This document shows, one piece after another, positions 37,245 through 45,424 of a stretch of DNA of 64,000 bases (position 1 is its first letter; every line of letters begins with the position of its first letter). This DNA is from Variovorax sp. PBL-E5. GTDB lineage: Bacteria; Pseudomonadota; Gammaproteobacteria; Burkholderiales; Burkholderiaceae_C. The stretch covers positions 1,364,001 through 1,428,000 of the forward strand of contig NZ_LR594671.1 in the NCBI RefSeq assembly GCF_901827185.1. The letters are read 5' to 3'. Under the pieces are notes generated by a model. It ran no database searches and was not told the DNA's origin. It saw only the letters and a list, made by a program, of their open reading frames with translations. Made by a program: the position numbers and the translations under genes.

Positions 37245-37964
37245 ATGTTCAGACCCGAATCAGATAGTGCCGATGATCCGCAGCGACGATCGCTCTGGCA
37301 GGCCCCGGATGGCAGCACCGCACCGGAAGCTCTCGCACGATCTCTCACACGCTCGCAGAAACGCCTCAAGCGCTGTGTCGACATCGTCGGGGCGGCTGCG
37401 CTCCTGATCGTGCTCAGTCCGGTGTACCTTGCCTTGTGCGTGGCCGTGCAGGTGAGCATGGGCTGCCCCGTGCATTTCTGGCACAACCGGGTCGGCGAGG
37501 GCGGCAAGCGCTTCCGGTTCTACAAGTTCAGGTCGATGCTGCGCAACTCTGAAGGGGTGCTCGAGGAATACCTGAGCCGCAACGACATGGCCCGCACGCA
37601 GTGGGACACTTTCCAGAAGCTGGAAGCGGACCCCCGCATCACGTTCCTGGGGCGGCTCATCCGCAAGTCGAGTCTCGACGAACTGCCCCAGCTCTGGAAC
37701 GTGCTGAAAGGTGACATGAGCCTGGTCGGTCCCCGGCCTTGCATGGAGCGCCAGCGAAGCCTGTACGGGCAGCACTGGGGCCACTACTGTTCGGTCAAAC
37801 CGGGCATCACCGGTCTGTGGCAGGTGAGCGGGCGCAATCGGCTCTCCTACGCACAACGCGTCGCGCTGGACGTCGAATACGTTCATCGCTGGTCGCTCTG
37901 GCTCGACATCAGGATCCTTTTGAGGACGGTCAGAGCCGTGGCCTTCGGCGAAGGGTCGGGTTGA
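37245..37964 (+). CDS. Bacterial sugar transferase (exopolysaccharide initiating enzyme)
   Basis: A 239-residue phosphoglycosyltransferase of the WcaJ/WbaP catalytic-domain type, which moves sugar 1-phosphate onto undecaprenyl phosphate at the inner membrane. After a short cytoplasmic leader comes one membrane segment (DIVGAAALLIVLSPVYLALC). The catalytic motifs follow: FRFYKFRSM, DELPQLWNVLKGDMSLVGPR and KPGITGLWQVSGRN. It lacks the N-terminal multi-helix domain of full WbaP. No other polysaccharide genes are adjacent. ATG 37245 has GGAG upstream; 37212 is the alternative. Confidence 0.88.
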   Translation: MFRPESDSADDPQRRSLWQAPDGSTAPEALARSLTRSQKRLKRCVDIVGAAALLIVLSPVYLALCVAVQVSMGCPVHFWHNRVGEGGKRFRFYKFRSMLRNSEGVLEEYLSRNDMARTQWDTFQKLEADPRITFLGRLIRKSSLDELPQLWNVLKGDMSLVGPRPCMERQRSLYGQHWGHYCSVKPGITGLWQVSGRNRLSYAQRVALDVEYVHRWSLWLDIRILLRTVRAVAFGEGSG

Positions 37965-37997
37965 CCTTCAACGACGGCCCCATCGCGCTCATCGCTC

Positions 37998-38654
37998 ATG
38001 TGTGACAGCTACCACCTGCTGAATCATTGGCGCCACGATGCCGGGATGCGTCGCCTCGGGGTGCCGCAGTCGCCGCCGCCCGAGGGCCCTGCTGCGCGCC
38101 TCGACTGCGCGCGCAGCACCTGGGCGTCGATCGTGCGAAATGCCCCTCTCCATGCACTGCAGATCGAAAGCAGGCGATGGGGCTTCCATCGCCATTACCC
38201 CGGGGACGACCGGGCACAGCCCTTCAAGCGCGAACTGTTCATTGCCGACGCGACGCAAGTCACCCAACTGCCGAGCTTCAGGGCCGGATTCGCCTGGCGG
38301 CGCTGCCTGATTCCGATGTCTTCGTGGAGCGAGCGACAGGATACCGACGGCAGGAAGGCGCTCGTCGAGGTCTCGCTGCCCGAGCGGCCCGTGTTCGCGG
38401 TCGCCGGGTTGTACGAGATCTCGCATGACATCCGCACCGGCATGTCCGTCGACACCTTTGTCGTTCTGACGGTGACGCCCGAGGTGTTCCTGCGCGGCGC
38501 CAGGCACTCAACGCCACTGGTGCTCGAAGAGGAAGACTACCTGCCGTGGCTCGATGACCTCGAAGCTGCGCGCCATCTGGTGCGAAGCAAGACCAAGGAT
38601 GGCGTGGGCCGCACACAGGCCATCAAGTCCCGGAGGGCCCAGCTGTTCGGTTAG
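37998..38654 (+). CDS. SRAP (YedK/HMCES-like) family protein, divergent
   Basis: A 218-residue member of the SOS-response-associated peptidase family, whose Cys2 crosslinks to abasic sites in single-stranded DNA. It starts MCDSYHLL rather than MCGRYxL, so Cys2 is kept but the Gly-Arg that follows is lost. RRCLIPMSSWSERQD matches the active-site Glu loop, and ARHSTPLVLEEEDYLPWLD matches the His region. The conserved NARAET segment is replaced by FIADATQV, losing the active-site Asn. The function may therefore have changed. It starts 33 nt after the sugar transferase stop. Confidence 0.75.
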   Translation: MCDSYHLLNHWRHDAGMRRLGVPQSPPPEGPAARLDCARSTWASIVRNAPLHALQIESRRWGFHRHYPGDDRAQPFKRELFIADATQVTQLPSFRAGFAWRRCLIPMSSWSERQDTDGRKALVEVSLPERPVFAVAGLYEISHDIRTGMSVDTFVVLTVTPEVFLRGARHSTPLVLEEEDYLPWLDDLEAARHLVRSKTKDGVGRTQAIKSRRAQLFG

Positions 38655-38663
38655 CACGTTCGC

Positions 38664-38838
38664 TCAGCAAGCATCGTCGATGCTGAAAGAGGCGCGCGGC
38701 CTCGAGAGAGGCTGGTGCCCATTCGCCGCGACGATGACCGCGTTGGTGCCGCCGAACGCGAAGGAGTTGGACATCGCATGGCGCAGGCCCGAGGCCTCGC
38801 GCGCGGCTCGGGGCGCCGCAGGATTCTGCAAGCCCTTC
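38664..38838 (-). pseudogene. Beta-ketoacyl-ACP synthase C-terminal remnant
   Basis: On the minus strand, directly behind the NRPS stop and in another frame, the sequence reads ...ASGLRHAMSNSFAFGGTNAV then IVAANGHQPL, ending SFSIDDAC. SNSFxFGGTNA is the C-terminal active-site loop of FabF-type ketosynthases. Only ~57 residues remain of ~400 and there is no ribosome-binding site. It seems to be the tail of a condensing enzyme gene once located downstream of the NRPS, now fused to the NRPS end by a deletion. Confidence 0.7.
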
Positions 38839-38839
38839 G

Positions 38840-41800
38840 CTAGGACTTGAACAGGCGCTTGAACCACCCCGGAGTCTCTGGCGCCTGAACCGGTTTGCGC
38901 TCGGGCAGCTCGATGTCATGGGCGAGCTGGGCCAGGGATTCGAAGACCATCCGTCGGGCTACCAGCCGAACGCCGCTGGTTCGCTGGAAGGCGACGACGA
39001 TCTGGCCGACCTGCAGGGAGTCGCCGCCGAGGTCGAAGAAGTTGTCGAGGCGAGAGATCTCGGCGCTGTCCACCTTCAGCAGCTCGCTCCAGATCCTGGC
39101 CAGCGCCATCTCCGCCGGCGTGGCAGGGGCGTGGCCCGCAACCGCATCCGTCCGCTGTTCGATTCTGGGCGCGGGCAACGCATGCCGGTTGATCTTCCCG
39201 TTGGGCAGGAGGGGCAGGGCCTCGAGCGCGACGAAGTATTGGGGCAGCATGTAGTCGGGCAAGCTCACCCTCAGGTGATCCCTGAGGGCCGGCGTGTCGA
39301 GCGCGCCGTCGCGCGCCACGACATAGGCCACCAGCCTGGCGTCCCCGGGGCGGTCCTCGCGCGCGATGACCAGGCACTGCAAGATGGTCGGGTGCAATTG
39401 CAGGCGCGCTTCGATCTCGCCAAGCTCGATGCGATGACCGCGCACCTTCACCTGGAAGTCGAGTCGCCCCTGGTGCTCGAGCAGGCCGTCGTGGCGCCAG
39501 CGCCCGCGGTCGCCGGTTCGGTACAGCCGCGCCTGCGGGTGCGGGCTGAACGGGTCGGTGATGAAGCGCTCGGCGGTCAATTCGGGTTGGCGCAGATAGC
39601 CCGACGTGACGCCGTCGCCACCGATGAAGATCTCCCCGGACACGCCAGCCGGGCATCGATGGCCCTGTGCATCGAGCACGTGGATGCTGGTGTTGGCGAT
39701 CGGGCGGCCGATTGAAATGGTCTGTGGCTGCGACGGCACTTTCCAGCAGGTGGACCACACCGTGGTTTCTGTCGGGCCGTACAGGTTCCAGAGTTCGCCG
39801 GTTCGCTCCGAGAGCTGCTCGGCCAGGTGAGGGCTGAGGCTCTCGCCACCGACCAGCGCTTTGAACGATCGCGAGCCGGTCCAGCCGGCATCGATCAACA
39901 TGCGCCAGGTCGCCGGCGTCGCTTGCATCACGGTGGCGTGGGCCCGATCGATCAGGGTCCGGAGCGCGTCGCCGTCGACAGCCTGCTCCCGGGTGGCGAG
40001 CACGACGGTGGCGCCGAGAAGCAGCGGCAGCAGCAGTTCCAGCACCGCAATGTCGAAGCTCAGCGTGGTCACGGCCACCAGCACGTCATGCGCCTCGAGC
40101 CCGGGCTCGTTTCGCATCGACAGCAGGAAGTTCACCACCGCGCGGTGCGGCACTGCGACGCCCTTGGGTTTGCCGGTGGAGCCGGAGGTGTAGATGACGT
40201 ACGCCGGATCCTCCGGCCGCGCGTCGAGGCCGCCGTCGGGCGGCAGCGGCGTTTCGGGATGGGCCATCAGCTCGGCCTGCGCCTGGTCCAGCAGCAGCAT
40301 CGGCAACTCGATCTCCCGCCACAGGCCGGCGAGATCCTGTTCGGTCAGCAGCAGCGTCAGCGCTGCGTCCTGGGCCATGTCGTGCAGCCGCTGCAGCGGG
40401 TAAGCCGGGTCCAGCGGCACATAGGCGCCTCCCGCGCTCAGGACCGCGAGCTGCGCGATCACCATCGCCGGCGACCGCTCGGTGCAGAGACCCACCAGGG
40501 CGCCTCGCTGCACGCCGCGGGCGCGCAGCGCGTGGGCGAGTCGATGCACGCGCGGCCAGAGCTCGGCGTGGCTCAGCGCGGCGCCGGGCATCTGCATGAT
40601 GGCGATGCCGGCCGATTCGTGCCGTACGCCGAGAAGCTCGTGAACCGTCAGGTGGTGCGGGTATGCGGCGTCGGTCTGGTTCCAGCTCGCCAGCCTTGCC
40701 AGTTCCAGAGGGCTGGCCGCCGAATGGTCGTGCAGCGGCCGCTCCGGCTGCTGAATGAACAAGTCCAGCAGATGCATGTAGTTGTCCAGCATCGCCTGCG
40801 CGGTCGCGGGCGCGAAGAGCTCGGTCGAGTAGCTCAATGACAACGAGTGCTCGCACTCGGTGTCGATCGTCAGTGCCAGGTCGAACTGCGCCGCGCGCAG
40901 GTTCAAGGGCAGGAAGCTGGTGTCGAGGCCTTCGAGCTGCGGAGTCTTGCGGGGCGTGTTCAGTACGTTGAACATCACGCGAACTTCCGGTGCCCTGGCG
41001 CCGGGCGCCTGCTTGTGCAGCTGGTCCATCAGGTAGTCGAAGGGAATGTCCTGGTGGGTGAATGCCGACAGGCAGGTTTCCCGGACCTGCTGCGCCAGGT
41101 CCATGAAGCTTTGCGCCGGCCGGACGTGGGCGCGCAGCGCCAGCGTGTTCACCAGCGAGCCCACGAGCCGCTCGGACTCGACCCGGGTACGTCCTGCAAT
41201 GGGAGTCCCCACCACGACGTCTTCCTGCCCGCAATAGCGCGACAGCAAGGCCTGGAACGCGGCCAGCAGGGTCATGAACGGCGTCAGCCCGAGGCCGCTG
41301 CCGAAGCGCTTGACGCCGGCGAGCCAGCCTTGCGGAAAGTCCCGTCGAACGCGGTCGCCCTGGCTGGTGAGGCGCTGAGCCGCCGCCGTATCGGAGCTCA
41401 GGTTCAAGGGGCTCATGTCGGCGAGTTGCCGCAGCCAGTAGCGCGTCTGGCCGGCGAGCAGGTCGTCGTTGATGTGTCCCCGCTGCCAGCTTGCGTAGTC
41501 GATGAAATCGATCGCCCGGGGTTTCGGGGGCGTCGCCAGGCCCCGCAATTCGGCCGCATACAGGTCCTGAAGCTCGCGCAGCAGGATGCCCCACGACCAA
41601 TCGTCGCCGATGATGTGGTGCATCACCAGCACGAGGACGTGATCGTTCTCATCGCGCTCGATCAGGACGAATCGATGAAGGGGCGCCGATGCCAGGTCGA
41701 AGGGCTCCGAGGCGATGCGTGCAGCCTGTTGTTCGAGCTCGGCGTCCCGCTCGGCCTCGGGAACGGCCGCCAGCGAGAGGTGGATCAGGTTGGCCGGCTG

Positions 41801-44800
41801 CGCCGCGCCGACGAAGGCCATCGGTTCGGTGTCGCCGAGGCCGTAGGTCGTGCGAAACGACTCGTGGCGCGCGACCAGTTGATCGAGCGCCCGTTGCAGC
41901 GCGACTTTGCCGAGCGGCCCGCGCAGGCGCAGCGAATCGCGCATGTTGTAGGCCGCACCCTGCGGGTCGATCTGGTTCAGCACCCACATGCGCCGCTGAG
42001 AAAAAGACACCGGCAACGGCCCGATCCGCGGCAACGCCACGATGGGCGCCAGCGGCGTGGCGCGGGCGGCACCAGGGTCCGAGGCCAGGCTGCCGATGGT
42101 CCGGGCCATCTCCTCGATCGTCGGCTGCTCGAAGATCCCGCGCAGTGGCAGCTCGATCCGAAGCGTCGCACGGACCCGGGACACGATCTGCATGGCGAGC
42201 AGCGAATGGCCGCCGAGGTCGAAGAAGTTGTCGCGCACGCCGAAGCCGGATTTGTCCAGCACACCGGTCCAGATGTCGAGCAGCGCGGATTCGATCGGCG
42301 ATCGCGGCGCGACCAGATCGGCAACCGATGGAGCGGTATCGGGATCGGGAAGCCGGTTGCGGTCGAGCTTGCCGCTGGTCAGGCGCGGCAGCTCGGACAA
42401 GAACATGAACACGCTCGGAATCATGTAGTCGGGCAGGCGCGATTTCAGCGCCGAGCGCAGGGAGCCTGCATCGGCCGACCCCGTCCGGACCACGTAGGCG
42501 ACAAGCTCCTGGCGGCCGGGGGTGGTCTCGCGCAGGAGCACCGCGTTCATCTGCACGCTGTCGCAGGCGGCGAGTGCGGACTCGATCTCGCCGAGTTCGA
42601 TGCGCAAGCCGCGCAGCTTGACCTGATGGTCGTTGCGCCCGATGAACTCCACCACGCCGTCGTGCAGCCAGCGCGCCAGGTCGCCGGTACGGTACATGGT
42701 CTCGCCGGGACGGAAGGGATTGGGCACGAAGCGCTCGGCCGTGAGGTCCGGGCGATTGCGGTAGCCGCGTCCCACGCCATGGCCGCCGATGTACAGCTCG
42801 CCCGCCACATTGACGGGCTGGGGCTGCTGCTGTGCATCGAGGATGTAGAGCTGTCCGTTGGCAATGGGACGGCCGATTGGCACGAAGAGGCGGTCCGGCA
42901 GCTGCTCGCCGACTTCATACCAGGCGCTGTCCACGGTCGCTTCGCTGGGCCCGTAGAAGTTGCCGAGCCTGACGCTCGGCAGGATTCGCCGGAACGACAG
43001 CGCGAGCGCGCGATCCATGGCTTCGCCGCCGCTCAGCACATAGCGAAGACTCGGGCACTCCATCCCTTCGAACTCATTCAGCATCACACGCAACTCGGAC
43101 GGAACGAACTGGACCACGCTGATGTCGCTCTCACGGATCGCTTCAGCCAGCAAGCGCATGTCCTGATGCACATCGGGCTGCGCGATCACGAGCGTCGCGC
43201 CAGAGGAAAGGGTCGAAAAGAATTCCCAGGCCGATGCGTCGAAGCTGACCGCCGTTTTCTGCAGCACGCGATCGCCTGGCGTCAGCCCAAGTGCATCGTT
43301 CATCCACTGCACGTGGTTGCTCAAGCCGCGATGCATCAATTGCGCGGCCTTGGGCTTGCCCGTGGAGCCGGACGTGTAGATCAGGTAGGCCAGGTGGTCC
43401 GGTTGCGTGAGATCGGTCAACGCCGGCAAGGGCTCGGGCACCCTCTCTCCGCCGTGGTCCGGCACTTCGATGATCTTCGACGCCTGGGCCTGGTCGAGTT
43501 GTCGCAACCGGTCGGCAAGGTGCGACTGTGTGAGCACGAAAGCGGGCGCCGCATCGGCCAGCATGCCTTGCAGCCGCTCGGGCGGATGGTCGGGATCGAG
43601 CGGCAGGAAGGCGGCGCCCGACTTGCAGATGGCGAGCAGGCCGACGACCAACCCGAAGCAGCGCTGCATGCAAAGTCCGACGACAACTTCCGGACCGGCT
43701 CCCAGGGTCCGCAGCGCATGCGCGAGCTGCTCCGACAGCGCATCGAGTTCGCGATAGGTCATTCGCATCTGGCCGAAGCGCAACGCGATGGCATCGGGCG
43801 TCCGCATCGCCTGAGCGCGAAACAGCGCGTGCACGGGTTGGTCGTGCAGATGGACGCGCGACTGCGCGTTCCAGTCGACCAGCAGCAGCTGCCGCTCGGC
43901 AGCATCCATCAGCGGCAGATGGTCCACCGCGCAGTCCGGATCGGCCACGATGGCCGCCAGGAGATGGCGGAAGTGGGTTGCCATGCGAGCGATGGCGTGT
44001 GGCTCGAACAGGTCGGTGCGGTACTCGATCGCGGCGTCGAGATGGTCGCCGGACTCTGTGACGGTCAGCGAGAGGTCGAACTTGGAGGTTTCCGAGCGCA
44101 CGTCCAGCCGTTCGCTTCGCAGTCCATCGAGATGGAGTGCGCGATCCGCGAAATTCTCCAGTGCGAACGAAACCTGGTACAGCGGATTTCGGCTGGCGTC
44201 GCGTTCAGGATTGAGTTCGACCACCAGGCGATCGAAGGGCATGTCCTGGTGGGTCAGCGCCTCGAGCGTGCTTTGCCTGACCCGCTGCAGCAGCTCGGTG
44301 AATCCGGGTCGGCCCTGGAGATCGCCGCGAATGACCACGGTATTGACAAAGTAGCCGACCAGGTCGCGCACTGCCGCATCATCGCGGCCCGCCAGCGGGA
44401 CGCCCACCGCGATATCGGTCTGGCCGCTGTAGCGCGCCAGCAGCACATGGAAGGCCGCCAGCAGGGTCATGAACAGCGTCGATCCCTGCTGCCTTGCGAG
44501 GGCCCGCAATGCCGTGGAGAGTTCGGAGTCGATACCGAAGGGCAGCGTCCGTCCCGCGAAGCCGGCTTGCGAGGGGCGGGCCTTGTCGGTGGGCAGTTCC
44601 AGGGTGTGCAGATCGCGCAGCTTCGTACGCCAGTAGTCCAACTGGGTTTGAATGCCGCCGCGCTCGTAGCGCTGGCGTTGCCGCAGGGCATGGTCGGGAA
44701 ACTGCAGCGACAGAGCCGGAAGGACGCAAGCATCGCCGCGCAAGGCGTAGAGCTGCGCGAGTTCGCGGTGGATCACGCTCATCGACCAGCCGTCCGCCAC

Positions 44801-45358
44801 GATGTGATGCACCACCAGCACGAGCAGATGATGATCGGGCGTGATCCGCAGCAGCTCGGCGCGCAGCAGGGGCGCGCGGGACAGATCGAAGGGCTGGGCG
44901 ATGCAGGCAGCGACATGTTGCGCGAGCACCGCATTCGTGCCGTCGTTCGGCGCCAGCGCCGAGCGGGCAAGGTGGAACCGCTCCTGCGCCTGCGATGCCG
45001 GCACGACTTGCTGCACCGGTCCTCGCTCCGTCGCGAGAAAGGCTGTGCGCAGGCTGGCGTGGCGCGCGACGAGCGCTTGCAGGCTGCGTTCCAGGCGCTC
45101 GGCATCCAGCGGGCCCTGCAGACGGGTGACCGAATGGATGTTGTAGGCGCCGCCGCCGGTGGCCAACTGATCGAGAAACCATAAGCCTTCCTGTGCGAAA
45201 GAAAGGGGCGCGTCGTCGCTCGGCGGGTTCGCCTTGGACATGGATGGGTGGGCGCGCTGCTGCTGCAGTTTGCGTGCAAGCAGGCGCCGCCGCGCATCGG
45301 GCGTGTCTGTGTCGAGCTGGTCTGAAATGTCGTGATTCGGGATTGACGCGGTGTTCAT
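38840..45358 (-). CDS. Nonribosomal peptide synthetase, C-A-T-C-A-T
   Basis: A 2172-residue, two-module synthetase. C1: SFAQEGLW near residue 53, HHIVADG near 186. A1: YTSGSTGKPK near 660, YGPSEATV near 820. T1: GGHSL near 1051. C2: HHIIGDD near 1249 (canonical HHxxxDG, last Gly is Asp). A2: YTSGSTGKPKG near 1726, YGPTETTVW near 1886. T2: GGDSL near 2113. Hand-read specificity codes are DAWQLGFVD for A1 (nearest known: Gln) and DILQLGLVW for A2 (close to the Gly code DILQLGLIW). There is no thioesterase, reductase or terminal condensation domain, and the protein ends ~35 residues after T2. It is preceded by an A-T protein 66 nt upstream that can supply the starter unit. Confidence 0.95.
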   Translation of the reverse strand: MNTASIPNHDISDQLDTDTPDARRRLLARKLQQQRAHPSMSKANPPSDDAPLSFAQEGLWFLDQLATGGGAYNIHSVTRLQGPLDAERLERSLQALVARHASLRTAFLATERGPVQQVVPASQAQERFHLARSALAPNDGTNAVLAQHVAACIAQPFDLSRAPLLRAELLRITPDHHLLVLVVHHIVADGWSMSVIHRELAQLYALRGDACVLPALSLQFPDHALRQRQRYERGGIQTQLDYWRTKLRDLHTLELPTDKARPSQAGFAGRTLPFGIDSELSTALRALARQQGSTLFMTLLAAFHVLLARYSGQTDIAVGVPLAGRDDAAVRDLVGYFVNTVVIRGDLQGRPGFTELLQRVRQSTLEALTHQDMPFDRLVVELNPERDASRNPLYQVSFALENFADRALHLDGLRSERLDVRSETSKFDLSLTVTESGDHLDAAIEYRTDLFEPHAIARMATHFRHLLAAIVADPDCAVDHLPLMDAAERQLLLVDWNAQSRVHLHDQPVHALFRAQAMRTPDAIALRFGQMRMTYRELDALSEQLAHALRTLGAGPEVVVGLCMQRCFGLVVGLLAICKSGAAFLPLDPDHPPERLQGMLADAAPAFVLTQSHLADRLRQLDQAQASKIIEVPDHGGERVPEPLPALTDLTQPDHLAYLIYTSGSTGKPKAAQLMHRGLSNHVQWMNDALGLTPGDRVLQKTAVSFDASAWEFFSTLSSGATLVIAQPDVHQDMRLLAEAIRESDISVVQFVPSELRVMLNEFEGMECPSLRYVLSGGEAMDRALALSFRRILPSVRLGNFYGPSEATVDSAWYEVGEQLPDRLFVPIGRPIANGQLYILDAQQQPQPVNVAGELYIGGHGVGRGYRNRPDLTAERFVPNPFRPGETMYRTGDLARWLHDGVVEFIGRNDHQVKLRGLRIELGEIESALAACDSVQMNAVLLRETTPGRQELVAYVVRTGSADAGSLRSALKSRLPDYMIPSVFMFLSELPRLTSGKLDRNRLPDPDTAPSVADLVAPRSPIESALLDIWTGVLDKSGFGVRDNFFDLGGHSLLAMQIVSRVRATLRIELPLRGIFEQPTIEEMARTIGSLASDPGAARATPLAPIVALPRIGPLPVSFSQRRMWVLNQIDPQGAAYNMRDSLRLRGPLGKVALQRALDQLVARHESFRTTYGLGDTEPMAFVGAAQPANLIHLSLAAVPEAERDAELEQQAARIASEPFDLASAPLHRFVLIERDENDHVLVLVMHHIIGDDWSWGILLRELQDLYAAELRGLATPPKPRAIDFIDYASWQRGHINDDLLAGQTRYWLRQLADMSPLNLSSDTAAAQRLTSQGDRVRRDFPQGWLAGVKRFGSGLGLTPFMTLLAAFQALLSRYCGQEDVVVGTPIAGRTRVESERLVGSLVNTLALRAHVRPAQSFMDLAQQVRETCLSAFTHQDIPFDYLMDQLHKQAPGARAPEVRVMFNVLNTPRKTPQLEGLDTSFLPLNLRAAQFDLALTIDTECEHSLSLSYSTELFAPATAQAMLDNYMHLLDLFIQQPERPLHDHSAASPLELARLASWNQTDAAYPHHLTVHELLGVRHESAGIAIMQMPGAALSHAELWPRVHRLAHALRARGVQRGALVGLCTERSPAMVIAQLAVLSAGGAYVPLDPAYPLQRLHDMAQDAALTLLLTEQDLAGLWREIELPMLLLDQAQAELMAHPETPLPPDGGLDARPEDPAYVIYTSGSTGKPKGVAVPHRAVVNFLLSMRNEPGLEAHDVLVAVTTLSFDIAVLELLLPLLLGATVVLATREQAVDGDALRTLIDRAHATVMQATPATWRMLIDAGWTGSRSFKALVGGESLSPHLAEQLSERTGELWNLYGPTETTVWSTCWKVPSQPQTISIGRPIANTSIHVLDAQGHRCPAGVSGEIFIGGDGVTSGYLRQPELTAERFITDPFSPHPQARLYRTGDRGRWRHDGLLEHQGRLDFQVKVRGHRIELGEIEARLQLHPTILQCLVIAREDRPGDARLVAYVVARDGALDTPALRDHLRVSLPDYMLPQYFVALEALPLLPNGKINRHALPAPRIEQRTDAVAGHAPATPAEMALARIWSELLKVDSAEISRLDNFFDLGGDSLQVGQIVVAFQRTSGVRLVARRMVFESLAQLAHDIELPERKPVQAPETPGWFKRLFKS

Positions 45359-45424
45359 GGGAGATCGGTTTCACTGGCTCGGAAAATCGGACAAGGTTGT
45401 GCTTGCGGCACGAATTCCTGTACC

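Noticed and set aside
40847..45184. Very long open frame (1445 codons) on the plus strand opposite the NRPS
   Set aside because: It is the antisense of a high-GC gene with clear NRPS motifs on the minus strand; the translation is low-complexity, rich in His, Arg and Gln, without domains.
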